Of a stretch of 64,000 bases of DNA, positions 11,291 through 24,000 are shown piece after piece. The DNA lies in NCBI RefSeq assembly GCF_030867095.1, contig NC_081828.1, positions 218,395,978-218,459,977 on the forward strand, read 5' to 3'. A program made the translations under genes and the position numbers. The DNA comes from Alligator mississippiensis. Its lineage: Eukaryota; Chordata; Crocodylia; Alligatoridae. Position 1 is the stretch's first letter. Each line of letters starts with the position of its first letter. The notes beneath the pieces are model-generated. The model saw nothing but the letters and a program-made list of their open reading frames with translations. It did no database searches and was not told where the DNA came from.

Positions 11291-13079
11291 GCTAGCTATG
11301 ACAGGCCCGGGGTGGGGACAGAGTCCGCCCGAGAACAGGGGGTCCTGGCTCCCAGAGTGCTGCCAGCGTCGCTCCCCACCCACCCAGCTGGCTTTCAATC
11401 AAAATGACCACGCACCTGGCTCTTGCCTCATGCATGGTTTGGGCACCCGTCCCTATCCCAGCCGTGGCGGTGTCCCGGGGAAGGCATGCTTCAACACGCG
11501 TCGTTAGAGGGCTGTGAGCAGCCCCCCATGCATGCTTGCTCCTGCCGTGCCGCCACCGTGCAGCACTGCAGACGGGCCCCTGCTCACACATGCAACCACC
11601 ACGGCCGGGCGGGGGGAAAGTTGGGGAACCCCAGACCCAGGCCCTCTTCATTGCCCTCCAAAGCAGCAGGGAAGGGCAATTCCTTTTGCAACTCCCTCCC
11701 CTTAGCCAGGCCTGGAAATCCCATAGCAAGTGGCCCCGGGGGCTTTGATCCTCTCTGCTGGACCAGAACAGGGCTCGCTGTGATCCTAGCCCATCCTCAC
11801 GAAGGGCACCAAGGTATTCGGGACCGTGAGGAGCCTCTCTGTTTGGGGCTGGATTTGATGATGCCTCTGGAGCAGCTCGGACTGCGGGGTACGTTGGGCA
11901 ATGCCCCCCCCAGCACACACACTGCATCTAGGGACACTTAATGTCTTGGTCCCATGAGACAGGAGGGGTAGGAGCATGGGAAAGGCGGGAGGGGGCATCT
12001 TTCCTGCACTGCAACCAAAAATCAACCTCCTCAGCTCTTCCTGATCCCTCCTCCCTCCTTGATAAGGGCAAAGGTAAAAGCTTTTCATCTCCAGCTTGTT
12101 TCCCTGCAAGTCAAGGCCAGGGCAGTGCTGGAGAGAAACTCCTCTAAGGGCTTCTGGAGAAGATAGGGGATGGGGTGGGTCCTCCGCCTGTAATGGGTGG
12201 GTGGGTGGGAGGTGGGTGTTGATGGTGTTTCATTAGGGCACTGTGCAGAAGGGGGTGGCGGACCCCCAGTGCAAGACCATCCCCTACCACTGCCCCCTTA
12301 GCCCTGCTCTCCTGGGGGCTTATCCAGGCAGCCAGACAAGCCGAGGAAGGCCAGCCTACCTGCAGTGTGCAGCGGCGAGGGGCTGGTTAACCCACCCCTC
12401 CATGAACCAGGGTGAGAGGAGAGAGGGCCCAAAACCCGTGGCCTGGTAATTGCAGGGGAGATCACAGGGAGCTCCTGGAGCCTGGTGGGTGTCAGATCCC
12501 AGCCAAGGATATCCTTTGTTGCCATGATTGCCCCCTCCGCGCCCACCTTGAAAAGCCTCCCTGGGGAAGGGGGCACGAGGCAGGGATGCCCAGGTCAGCC
12601 CCTAGCCGAGAGCGGGAGGCAGGTTTCAGGGTCCCCCGAGAGGCAGTGTTAGCAGCACCCGAAGCACAAACAGCAAGGGCACTTGCCGTGTGTGTGCACA
12701 CGCATGCATGTGTGTGCATTGTGAACCATAGCATCCCAGCAATGGTGCCCTGGTGCTTCCTGGTGTAGCAAAGACCAGCCCCCACCCCCTGTCTCTTGTC
12801 AGGAAGCCCCTCCTTAGGAAATCCTGCCCCCACTTTTCTCAGCTCTCTTTATCATGAAGCAAAGCAATAAATTTGTCCAATATATATGTTATAAAATAAG
12901 TTGTTTATATTATTATAATAGGCCTTTGATAAGTATTTGATAAGATATTATTATTTCCTTTTAGATTATATTTTAGACCATATTCATAGGCTGAGACCTG
13001 GGTGCTGCGTGTGTGTGTGCATGTGCATGTTGGTGACTGCGCGGTCATCCTGGTGAGGAGCAGGCAACGGTGTCCCAAT
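11291..13079. other. Unassigned non-coding DNA
   Basis: No gene or repeat family was recognised except a simple GT run near 12,690 and the AT-rich tract described separately. Several long open frames exist on both strands but show no domain and reflect high GC content. Confidence 0.35.
12850..12985. repeat. AT-rich tract
   Basis: This short island is dominated by A and T, with ATATAT and TTATTATAA runs, in otherwise GC-rich surroundings. It is non-coding. Confidence 0.6.
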
Positions 13080-13650
13080 GGGGTCAGTGCTCAGTTCGGT
13101 ACTTTTCAACATCTTTATTAATGATTTGGACGGGGGATGAAGAGCTCACTGGCCACGTTTGTGGATGACACCAAGTTATGGGGAAGCGTGATCATGCTTG
13201 AAGATAGGTTACAGATACAGGCGGACCTAGACAGGCTGGCAAGTCAGGCGGATGGGAACCAGATGAAGTTCAACTTGGAGAAATGTAAAGTGCTCCAACT
13301 CGGGATGAGCAACCCCCAATACACCTACAGGCTTGGCCACACCACACTGACCAGCACCACGAATGAGAGGGACCTGGGGGTAATAACAGACCACAGGATC
13401 AACACGATCCGACAGCATGATGCTGTAGCCAACGGGGCAAATAATACTCTGGCATGCATCAATTGATGCGTTTCCAGCAAAACCGAGGAGGCGATTCTTC
13501 CCCTGTAGTCTGCACTGGTGAGACCAAGCTGGGGCGCTGCGTCCAGGTCTGGGCACCGCACTTCAACGAGGATGTGGACAAGCTTGGTGCAGGGGGCTGG
13601 ACCCGATGATCTTCTGAAGTCCCTTTTGGCCTTACAAGCTATGCATCTAT
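13080..13650 (+). mobile_element. LINE (CR1-type) reverse-transcriptase C-terminal fragment and 3' end
   Basis: The frame contains FVDDTKLWGSV (the FADD active-site block), then MKFNLEKCKVLQLG, ERDLGVITD and NNTLACIN. This order is the thumb and C-terminal part of CR1-type polymerases. The frame is broken before the 3' end near 13,650. The copy is more diverged than those at 21,630 and 51,826. Confidence 0.8.
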
Positions 13651-15107
13651 GAATATTGACTTCATTTCTATGTTCTGTTTTATTATGCATGTCTGTATTT
13701 TATTGTTCACATATTCCCTCTACACTTTTGCCATAGCATCCTGTGTCTCACATTTTATTTACGCTTTACATTTTATTTTATACTCTACCTTAGCTAATAA
13801 CCTTGTAATATTGAAACTGTAGTGAACTGCAAGTATGTATGAGTCAGTAGGTAATTGATTGACAAGCAGGGAATGCAAAGCAAGAGCCTCTGGCTATTAA
13901 TTGCCTAGCCAGAGGAATTCACCATTACAAAACTCCATTGGACAAGCCATTGTAAGCTAATCAAGCCAAGGAACTGAGTCCTGGAACCTGCAAGGACACA
14001 GCCATCGAGTCCGTCAAGTTGAGGGTGGATTCCCAAAACTGCACCATCGGGAGGGACCCCCAAGGACTGTGACTGACCGCCGTCACACGCTACTCAAGAC
14101 CCACGTTGGACAGTGACCGCCAGACTGGGCAGCCACGATGATGCTGGGGATGTTCATCTTGGAGTCAGTAATGATAATGCATCATCGTGGTCATTTAGGA
14201 GCTGTGCTGACAAGACCTCCTCTCCTCGTGGCTCCCAGGGCTAGACCACCTGCCCAGCTCAGACCCTGGCCCCCTCTGGTCAGGTGAGTCTCTAACCAGC
14301 CCCTATGCCACCTGCCTCTCAGGTAGCTTCTCCCCTTAAAATGGCAGGTGCAATGACACCACAGTGCCCTGCAACATCAACCTATATCCAAATTGCCCTA
14401 GAGCCAAGCAAAAGGGTTACAACCGAGTGAGCAAAGCAGCTTCAGTGCCATGCACCACATTATACTATCACCAGGAGGGGATCAGCACTTAAGTGGTGTT
14501 TGGCGGCAATAAACGAATATAGCGGGGGCAGTTCAGAGTTCCCGGGGGCACTAGAGGAGATGAGAGGGCCAGAGATCAAAGAGAGAAGAAAAAGGAGCTC
14601 CTTGAAGCCAAAGGAGCACTGCAGCCTAAGGACGGACTGATCGGGTGATAGTATAACTGTGGCGGGACAGGATACCGAGAGGTGAGAGACGTGGGACACT
14701 TACCTTTGTTGTCTTTGGACCCAGGGTCGACCCCAGAGAGAGGGATGCAAATGCCTGGAAGAAAAAGGAGGAAACAAAGTCAGACAATGAGTCCTTAGAT
14801 GATTTGCCGCAGGGCAGGGGAGATGAAGGATCGGTTTAGTTACAAGCCAACAGTTTGCCAGATTTCATGGGGAGCACTAAAATCAAATGAATTCACTTTT
14901 ACTTTCATAGTCAAGTGGTTAATGACATAATTTCTCGTTGGGGAAATAACTACATTATCTTTACATCACACAAGGCATGGCAGGATAACCCCAAAGAGAA
15001 GTCATTCTTTGATCAACCCCGACCTGGCCACAGAGAGCCTTGCACAAGTGTAACCACACTGGGTGGCCGTGATGCCCCTAGAGCCCCCTCATTGCCTTAA
15101 GGGCTAA
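13651..15107. other. Unassigned, relatively AT-rich non-coding DNA
   Basis: No gene or known repeat family was recognised. The base composition from about 13,650 to 15,000 is visibly more A/T-rich than its flanks, which would fit an unidentified old insertion. Confidence 0.3.
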
Positions 15108-15343
15108 TTGCTTTTACTCCAATCCTGGGGAAACTGTTTGAGAAGATTATCAAGGAGCACAGCTGTGATGGGCCGGCATCGGGGATGATGCTCACGGTTT
15201 CATTAGGGGCACGTCCTGTCAGACCAACCTGATTGCCTTCTACAATCAGGTCACAAAAGCATTGGATGCAGGTGTCGCCGTGGATGTAGTCTTTCTGGAC
15301 TTCAGCACGGCCTTTGACACTGTCTCCCACCCCATCCTCATTT
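15108..15343 (+). mobile_element. CR1 reverse-transcriptase fragment
   Basis: The frame shows GFIRGTSCQTNLIAFYNQVT and then [20 protein letters not shown], the CR1 palm-domain blocks including the first catalytic Asp (FLDF). Both ends are cut off, and the 3' side runs directly into an hAT-like piece at 15,344. Confidence 0.85.
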
Positions 15344-15566
15344 TTTGACTCCGGAAAAATGATAGAGCCATTCTTGTGTTGTAAAGAACTCAGAAAGCCC
15401 GCAGCAAGGCTGAGTGTTTCCAATTCCTAGATGAATCCTCGGGGTTTATCTTGCGCATCGTGTTTGCACACCTCATGGGGCTAATGTTGTGTTTCATCCT
15501 GCAGTACCCTTGAAAGGATCTCTAGGCACCCCAGGGGGTTGTGTCCTCCGGTTGAGAATCACTGCA
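15344..15566. mobile_element. hAT-like MITE, right-end piece
   Basis: It ends with GGTTGAGAATCACTG, the reverse complement of a Charlie-type hAT terminus, preceded by GGCACCCCAGGGGGTTGTG, a segment usual next to such termini. It shares GGAAAAATGATAGAGC with the left-end piece at 5743-5855. Confidence 0.5.
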
Positions 15567-17780
15567 AGGTTTCATTACGAAGTCCAGCGTCTTTGCATGG
15601 TTGGCAGCTTTGAAGGCTTGTGCAAAGGGCTCGGGGTGGTGCAGTGCAGGGCACAGGCATGACTAGCAGTTTTGGTGCCCTGAGCAGGAAAGCTGGTTCT
15701 GCTACCGATGTGGGGCTGCCTTTCTGGAACAATGATGCCCCTTGGGAAATCTGCCCAGGGTGACCGGTTCTCTCATGTGTAACCTCGACTGCTTTTGGTC
15801 TCTGAGGGTGCTTGTACACGCTGTGTATTGTTTAGGTTGAGCATTCTCCAGCACCGTGCAGACTCTCCCACGAACTAGAGCAGGGTAGCAGTAGTCTTAG
15901 CACAGTTGGGTTCAGGCAACAATGGGGCAAGAGGCTTGGGGCTGGCGGGGTGCAGCAGGCCTCTGGATCTCGGCCTCCTCCCAGAGCGCTGCACCCGGCT
16001 CCGACGGGACGCACAGCTCCTTGCGCTCTCCAGTGAGTGTGCTCTGGCTTTGGAGCATCAGAGCAGCCTCCTGGGCAATAAAGGGGCAGCTCCGGATGGA
16101 AGGAGCTCGGGGCCGGCCCTGTCCAGTTGCACAGGGCTCCCTAGGGTGGAATATGGGCCCAGTCATTCCCACCACTATGATAAAGGGGTAGGGGGATGAA
16201 AACTCATTTGAAGCCAAATTAAAGTCTAAGCTAAACCAAATGGTTCAGCCAGGTACAGCCATTACACTTATTGCACGGTAGTGCCCAGAAGGCGCTCTGC
16301 AGCTGTGACTGGTAGGCAGTCAGGGCACAGAGCGCCATAAACATGGCAGATCCTGCTCTAAGATAACCCTGGATGGATGCGCGATCGGACTTCAGCGCTG
16401 TAGGTCCTCCCTCCGGTTAGCATGGCTCCACGCGAACAAAGAAAACGGCTCATTGCTGAATTCCTCTTATTGGCATGGGTGGAGGTGAGCTAGTGCCGAA
16501 TGTGGGTCTGCTGCTATTTTAGGCTCAGAGAAACTAGGACCCCTTCTGCTCACAGTTAGCTAGTCTTAAGGACTAATTCATCTGCACTGATTTCTGGCCA
16601 TGGGCAAGTTCCCTTATGGATGTGAGGCTTTTGACATAACCTCGAGTTTAACTCCTGGCTATTTAACAAGGCTCAGCATGGCAGCAAGGTAAATTTGGTG
16701 ATGAAAATGTCTTGTAAACTCAGTCTCTACCAAGGTATTTAGTAGTTCTGTAACACTCACACATTGTATTGTGCTGTTCAAACGCTGTTACAGAGCCCTG
16801 GGGTAGATGGGAACCCTGACTCTTATTACTATAACAAATATACTTGAACATGCCCAAGTCATAGAAAACGAGGGTTGAAGGGAGCTCAGGTCTCTTTGTC
16901 CGGCGTTCTGCCCCACAGCCGGAGGTGGCATTGACACCGCTTTCTCTTCATCCGTCTGTAACCATAAAATGCGCAGGAAAAAAAGGATGATAGAAAAGTC
17001 CACCAGCCCGAGTGTGTGCACATAAGGTTTTGCATAACGACCCAATGGTGAGCACTTTGTTATGCAAATAGCCTGCCAGTAGCAGTAGAAATCACTGTGG
17101 CAAAGATAATAAATATACAAGTGACAAAAGTCATAGAAAGTTTGGGAACAAAGAGCCACTGGACTGTCCCCTAACTGTCCCGACAGGACAGGGAGCAAGA
17201 CTGGCTTTGCAGGTGGGGGTCATTGTGGCTGCTCTGCTGTGGGATTGTCCGGGGCCCGGGGCAGCAGGACATCCACGGGCACATATCAGAGATGGCATTT
17301 GGTTTGCGGGGTGTGGGAAGCGCTGCTTTTCTTTCCCTCCAGACTCTGGGCTGAAGGGGAAGAACCGCAGCACCAGGTACAGAGAGACAGAGCTGCTGAT
17401 TTCCTCCGGGCCTGGAGGGTTCCTGATGCCCTCGCTGCACGCAGGAGTGGACTTTGCTTGTTGCCGCAGGACGGTGCGGGGGCCGGTGGGATAAATGGGT
17501 CACTACGGGAAGGAGGGCAGGTCTGGCAGGCTTGGGGCACCCCTAGCTGTGTGGATGGGGTGGCCAGGGATGCCTCCCCCCACGCACACCTTGGCTCTCG
17601 CTCTCCCTTCAAGCATCCCTTGCAGGCGACAGGACCAGGGCTGGCTGCGCTGTGAGTCCGACCCCACAGTGCAGCAGCACTGGAGCCCTTGCAGGCAAGC
17701 GAGCTCCTGCCTGTGGCTAGGCACAGCCGTGCCTGGGGAAGGGGAGGCAGGCGGCCTGCTTCCCTCGCTGGTAGGGAGCC
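15567..17780. other. Unassigned non-coding DNA upstream of KRBA1
   Basis: No gene or repeat family is recognised. The GC content rises from about 17,200 towards the KRBA1 start. Confidence 0.35.
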
Positions 17781-17789
17781 GGCGTGCAG

Positions 17790-18060
17790 GCTGCCGGGGG
17801 CTGTAGTCCCCCCTTGCTGGATGCCAGCTGGCTCCACGCGGAGGGAACTACAGCTCCCAGACGCGCCGTGCTGGAGGGTCGTGGGGCCCAGGTTTGAAGC
17901 ACTGAGCAAGTGAGCGCGGGCTGCTGTCTCTCCGCTCGCAGCGGCTCCATCCCCGCAGAGGTGCCGTGCACAGAGGCGAGGGGAGGGCGAGCAGAGCCCT
18001 CCCTGCCCAGGCGGCGAGCAGGACACGAGGGTCTGCCTGGCTCTCACCTGGGAAAGCAAC
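17790..18060 (+). promoter_or_regulatory. KRBA1: Likely KRBA1 promoter and 5' leader
   Basis: This GC-rich stretch lies directly upstream of the start codon at 18,061. It contains ACTACAGCTCCCAG (17,847-17,860), a good ZNF143/THAP11-type promoter motif, and the oppositely oriented core CTGTAGT at 17,801-17,807. No TATA box is evident. The transcription start is inferred to lie between about 17,870 and 18,050. Confidence 0.5.
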
Positions 18061-18087
18061 ATGTCTGACAGGACGGATGCTGCCCAG
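18061..18087 (+). CDS. KRBA1: KRBA1 exon 1 (start exon)
   Basis: ATG opens a nine-codon exon (MSDRTDAAQ) that ends CAG before GTAAGG, in phase 0. The next exon begins in phase 0 with the KRAB box. The layout matches the start exon of the downstream zinc-finger gene at 49,507. Confidence 0.75.
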
Positions 18088-21000
18088 GTAAGGATGGGCT
18101 GGGGGGTCAGCAAGGGCCTGTTTGCACTGAACGCCCCGGGAGGAGTTCATCTGAATTCACTTTGAAGCGGGGTAGCAAACCCGGCGCGAACAGGCAGGGC
18201 GCTGGCCTCCCTCCGGCTCAGCTGCCTTGGCTTCGGAGGCCAACTGGGATGCCTTGAACTGGAGGAGCGGGGGTCTGATGCAGTCACGGTCTTGTCTTCC
18301 AGATCAGTCGGGACCTGAGAGTCCCGGCGAGGCTGGAGACGGGCTGCGAGGTGCTGCCGGGGCATATGAGATGGGTCTTGTCCAGCCCTGGGGTTTGTGT
18401 CTTTGAATTTGAGCTTCCCCAGCAAGAGCGGATAGGACCCTGGTCACTTCTTGCCCACCTGCCTGGCTGTCAGCCCTGCGGTGGCTGGAGCTAGATGGGC
18501 AGGGACAGAGACAGGGCTCGGCGTGTGCATGGCTTGAGGGCTCTCCCGAGGGGTGGAGAGGCCGAGTGCCCTGGAGTTGATCAGGATAGAGGGGTCCTGG
18601 CCAGGTCTTCCTCAAGGAGAGGGCTTGCCTGGACCGTCCACGGGGCAGCTAGGAGCTGAGCACGTTTCGGTAGCAGGTGCCAACCTGTGCCAGGCTGGGC
18701 ACAGGGCTCCCTTGCGAAGTCTGGTCCTGGGCGACCCGCTGGCTTTTACCCCGGATTTGTCCTTTGCTGCAGAACTTCCTTTGCAGAAAGCCTTTCCTCT
18801 CCCATTAAGCGACTGCCCAGGGGACTGTGATTAGAGCTAATTAGCCCTGCCTGGTAGGATCTCGTGGGGGCTCGTGGGTTGTGTTGTGCAGCTTCTAATG
18901 GCATGTCGGAGGGGACACAGCTGTGTGAATGGCTCATGCTGAATCCGGCGGATGCCCCAAAGGGCCCACGAAACAGCCCATCTGCACGCCGTGCCCGGGA
19001 CAGCCCTGCTCCGCGAGCAGCGAGGAACTCAACTGAAGCAAATGTCGTTTTGCCGGCGCCTGTGGACCCCGGCAGGGGAAGGTGCATAGTGTTGGGACGC
19101 TGAGTCTCCATCGGGCAGGACTTCCTCCGTCTCCCCAGTATGGCATCAAGCACCGTGCAACCCCCAGGGCCCCTAAGTGCCTCCCCGCAGCTTTCCTGGG
19201 CTATCCACGTGGCAGCCAGGAGCTGAGTGCATTTCGGTAGCAGGTGCCAACCTGTGCCTGCAGTTTGCACCGTGCTGGGGGTGCCCAGCTCTCCTGAGCG
19301 CATGAAGAGGCTGCAGAGAGGCCCCCGGGAAGCTTAGAGGAAACGCTGCTGGCAGGACCCGTGGGATCTTTTTTGCACCTTGGCAAGCGGGTGACGCCGC
19401 GCTGACTCCCTGCATCGGTCCTTTCTCACCCTTGTATGGCTGCATAAATAAATGCGACGCAGCGAAGGCTGGCAGCAGCTGCAGGTCCTGGCGCAAAGCC
19501 TGCGGGCTATTCACAGCTGACAGGTGCCAGCGCCTGTTCAGAGGCTAGCAGAGACCGACCTTTTCAGAGGCTTTGCCTAAGTGAGGCGTGAGCTGGGTGT
19601 CCTCCCCAGCCCCCCCAGCTCGGTCGCCCTGCACGTGTCCTGCCTCCCCCGTCCCCTCTGCCGGGGCAGCCGCGCCCTGTCCCTGCGCCCAGCTGGACCC
19701 TGCATGGAGGGGCACGATGACCGGTATCTCTGGGAGCACCCGGCACCCCCGGGTTTTGCCACACCACGTGGCCCCGTTTCAGCTACCCAGGGTCCCTGGA
19801 AGATTGCCTGTGTGGCTACGTCACAGGAAGACCGAGCTGCAATGGGGGTTGACCCTCACACGCCTCTTGCATTGGTGGTTTTCCCCAGACTCAGGCAGGG
19901 GCTGCGAGGATCTCACCATGCTGGTGGGAGACGACCTGTCCCCGCTGCTCCGTCCCTGTTGGTCTCTGCAGTCTCCCCATGGGCTGCGAGCAAGGGACAG
20001 CCTGATGCCATCTGGACCTGTGCGCTCATCGGGCACTCATCGGGTGCTCGGATCATCACCCCGGCTGAGCGTGCACTGGTCTCCCCATGCAGGCAAGCCG
20101 CGGGGCGATGAGGATTTTTACCTGGACAGAGACGTGGGGCTGGCAGGGAGCTCCAGAGGTCCCATCTAGTCCAACCCCTGCCCCAGGCAGGTTCAGCCCT
20201 GTGCAAATCAGCCCAGACAAACCCCGTGTCTGTCCACCGAGCAGCACGCCCCAGTCACTCCTGACACACCGGGCATCACCCCGAACCTGCCCCAGGGAAA
20301 GCAGGGGGTTGCAGCTACCGATGTCTTGTTGCTCTAAGGGGTGTTAACGGATGTCCAAGAGACCCCAGGCTGAGGCCGTGTCCCCGCTGCAGAGGAAGGC
20401 GTTGTGCCCCCACGGATGTGTGAGTGGGCAGTGCCAGGCTGGGGGTATGCAAACATGCCACGACTGTGCCAGGCCTTGGGGAGAGCTGGCTTGGAGCAGG
20501 GGGCATGAGGCAGCTGGGACAAGGGATGGTTGTACCGAGTCTGGGCTCGGTGGGGATCTGCACATGCAGTCTCTTTGCATGGGAATTGCACTCATATGGA
20601 GGGGTCTGTCTCTATGCTCAGCTGCCTGGGACTCAGCTGAGTGCCTGCAGGAAGCACTGCCGGAGCCCCCCATTGCTCCCCAATGCTTGTCTTGCTCCCC
20701 ATGCCGTCCTTGCCTCGTGGCTTGTAGGCACTGTCTGCTCTGTGCAGCTCCCGCGCATCCGCTGCGGCTCCGTGGGCACTGGGGCTCAGCTGCAAGGCCA
20801 TGCACCTTCTGGGACAGCCCTTCCCCAAGGTGAGAGCCCCCCTGCTCTGAACCAGACCCATTTTGCAAGCGGATGCTGTGATGCGGTTGCCCGTGAAAGC
20901 CAGCCCTGGACAGCCCTTCCCAGTCCTACGGCCTTGCAAGTCGCTACTTGCCCCTGCTGGAGATGCGCCCATTTGTTGTGCAACAAAGACTCTCCAAACG

Positions 21001-24000
21001 CTCCTCAGCGCCGAGATGTAAAGCAGCTAAATCCTCAAATAATAAATGATAGCCAGGGGCAGGCATTACAGGTTTAACAGGTTATAGGTTATGGGTGCAT
21101 ACCAGGCAGATGGCTCCGGCCAGCGCCCGCTGCCCCTTGCATGCTAGACAGACTCCTGGTCTGACCCTGTGTTGCGTGCTCTGGGGGCCTGGGCTCTTTG
21201 CTCCGTTGCAGCCAGGTCTGGCGTGCCCAGATGCTGTGGCAATGGGCACCCCCACTGAGGCTGCTGCTTGGCTCTTTCAGTCCATACTTCTGTGCGTTGG
21301 GCTGGGGGTTTCTGCTCTTTATGTCAAATCGGCTCTGGGGATGCAGGTATAGGAAAAGCCCAGCTGCTCGTGAGCGTGCAGCACCTGATTCCCGTGACCC
21401 CAGGTGGCGCGGCACACGCGGCCGTGCAGTAGAAATGGTCTCTGGGGCCTGTCAGGCATGCACACCTCTTCCTCTCTCCCTTCCTGGCTGGGCTGGGTGC
21501 TGGACATAGAGGCTGCCAGAGGGGCAGGGAGAGGGCTTGGGCTGGCAGAGTTGATTTCCATCCTGCTGCTTTGCCCCTTCTTTGTAGCAGACAGGTGAGG
21601 GGTCTCCTAGGACCCTGGGAGCTGGGCCACAGCATGGAGCTATTTGAACCTCTGTTCAAGTCAGCTGGTCCTGACGACCTGTGCCCCAGGGTGCCGAGGG
21701 ACTTGGCACAGGTCATTGTGGGACCCCTGGCACGGCTTTACGAGCACTCGCGGTGCTCTGGCGTGGTGCCGGAGGACTGGAAAAGGACCAATGTGGTCCC
21801 TAGTTTCAAAAAAGGGAGGAAGGAGGACCCAGGAAACTACAGGCCCATTAGTCTTACCTCGGTCCTGGGGAAGCTCTTTGAGAAAATTATCCAGGTGCAC
21901 ATCTGCAAGAGGCCAGTATGGGGGATGATGCTTAGGGGCAACCAACATGGGTTCATTCGAGGCAGGTGCTGTCAGACCGACCTGGTGCCTTCTACGACCA
22001 GGTCACAACATCCTTGGACACAGGGGTAGCAGTGGACGTAGTCTTTCTGAACTTTAGGAAGGCCTTCGACACTGTCTCTCACCCCAGTCTCATTAAAAAA
22101 TTAGGAGATTGTGGTGTCGACACCTACACAGTCAGATGGGTCACTAATTGGCTGGAGGGCCATGCCGAAAGAGTGGTGGTGGACAGGTCATTTTTGACCT
22201 GGAGGGATGTGGGCAGTGGGGTCCCCCAGGGCTCGGTCCTTGGACCTGCGCTGTTCAACATCTTCATTGGTGACTTGGACAAGGGGGTGAAAAGCACCTT
22301 CTTCAAATTCGCAGACAACACTAAGATGTGGGGGGAAGTGGGCATGCTGGAAGGGAGGAATAGGCTGCAATCGGATCTGGACAGGTTACAGGGGTGGGCG
22401 GATGAGAACGGGATGGGTTCAACACTGACAAGTGCAAGGTGCTGCACCTGGGGGGGAAGAGCCAGCAGCAGACCGACACGCTGGGGAACTCCCTTCTCGT
22501 CAGTGCAGAGGCAGAAAAGGATCTTGGAGTCATTATTGATGCCAAAACGAACATGGGCCAACAGTGTGGGGACACGGTCAGGAAGGCCAACCGCACCTTG
22601 TCGTGCATCCACAGATACATCTCGAGCAGGTCCAGGCAGGTGATCCTCCCCCTCTACGCGACACTGGTCAGGCCGCAGCTGGAGTACTGCGTCCAGTTCT
22701 GGGTGATGCACCTCTGGAGAGGGTCCAGAGGAGGCCACCCGCATGGTCAGGGGCAGCAGGGCAGGCCCTATGAGGAGAGGCGACGGGACCTGACCCTGTT
22801 CAGCCTCCACAAGAGAAGGCTGAGGGGGGATCTAGTGGCCATTTACAAGCTAGTCAGAGGGGACCAGCAGGCATTGGGGGAGTCCCTGTTCCCCCAAGCA
22901 CTACTGGGGGTAACAAGGAATAATGGCCATAAGTTGATGGAGAGTAGATTCAGACTAGACATCAGGAGGTGCTACGTCACAGTCAGGGCGGCTAGGATCT
23001 GGAACCAACTTCCAAGAGAAGTGGTGCTGGCTCCTACCCGGCGGGGGGTCTTCAAAAGGAGGCGAGATAATCACCTTGCTGGGGTCATTTGGCCCCAGCA
23101 TCCTTTCCTGCCACATCAGGGGGTCGGACGTGATGATCTGCTTCTGACCCTACAAACTATGAAACTATGAGACCGGAGTGCCAGCAGGTGGGTGGCAAAT
23201 GACGGCCGTGTCTCAGGGAACAGGGATAAAAGCACAGGGCGCGAGCGGCGCTGCTCCCCGGAGGGTGTCTGCACCCCATGCCCTGGCCCCAGCCCGTGTC
23301 TCCCCCAGGCGCTGGTGACGTTCGAGGACGTAGCGGTGCGGTTCTCGGCCGAGGAGTGGGCCACGCTGGCAGGCTGGCAGCAGGCGCTGCACAAGGAGGT
23401 GATGGAGGAGACCGCCCGGCTGCTGCTCTCGCTAGGTGAGGCGCGTACGGTCCCTGGCTGGGGGACCCAGCACCCGGCTAACCCTTCCCCGTGTTACAGC
23501 GTGCAGGTCCCCTCTGGGTTCAGAGCGGTGCTAAAACTGGGCCCGGCAACACCTGGTTTTCCGCAGCCTGTGTGGACGAGGCTGGTCTGTCCCTGTCGGT
23601 GCCGCGAGCAAACCACGCTTAGACTGTCTGATCATAGACTTTGCTCTGCCGCGTGTGGTCGGGTACAAAGAATAGGTGTCACGTCCGTCCTCTGCAACAT
23701 TGACTCCCTGCCGCTCCCATTCCCTAGCTGATGAGTCCCTGGCCAGCCCGGCTCTAGCCATCGGGCTGGGCGAGACTCACCGTGCCCCGTCTGTCCTGTT
23801 CCCACCAGGTCAGTCCGTCCCTGCCCTGGCTCTCCTGTCCTTGACTGACCATCAGGAAGCGGCGGGGAGGCTGTTTGCCCGTGACGCCGTGGGGAGAGAC
23901 CTCAGTGGCGATGGAGGTAAGTGAGTCCTGCCCTTACTGGGGCAAGAACCCCCCCCAGGGCTCCCCGCAGCTGCAGGCAACGCTGGTTAATTCGCCAGGC

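Noticed and set aside
13651-14440. AT-rich block as a possible LTR-type insertion
   Set aside because: No terminal repeats, primer-binding site or protein motif was found, so it was left unassigned.
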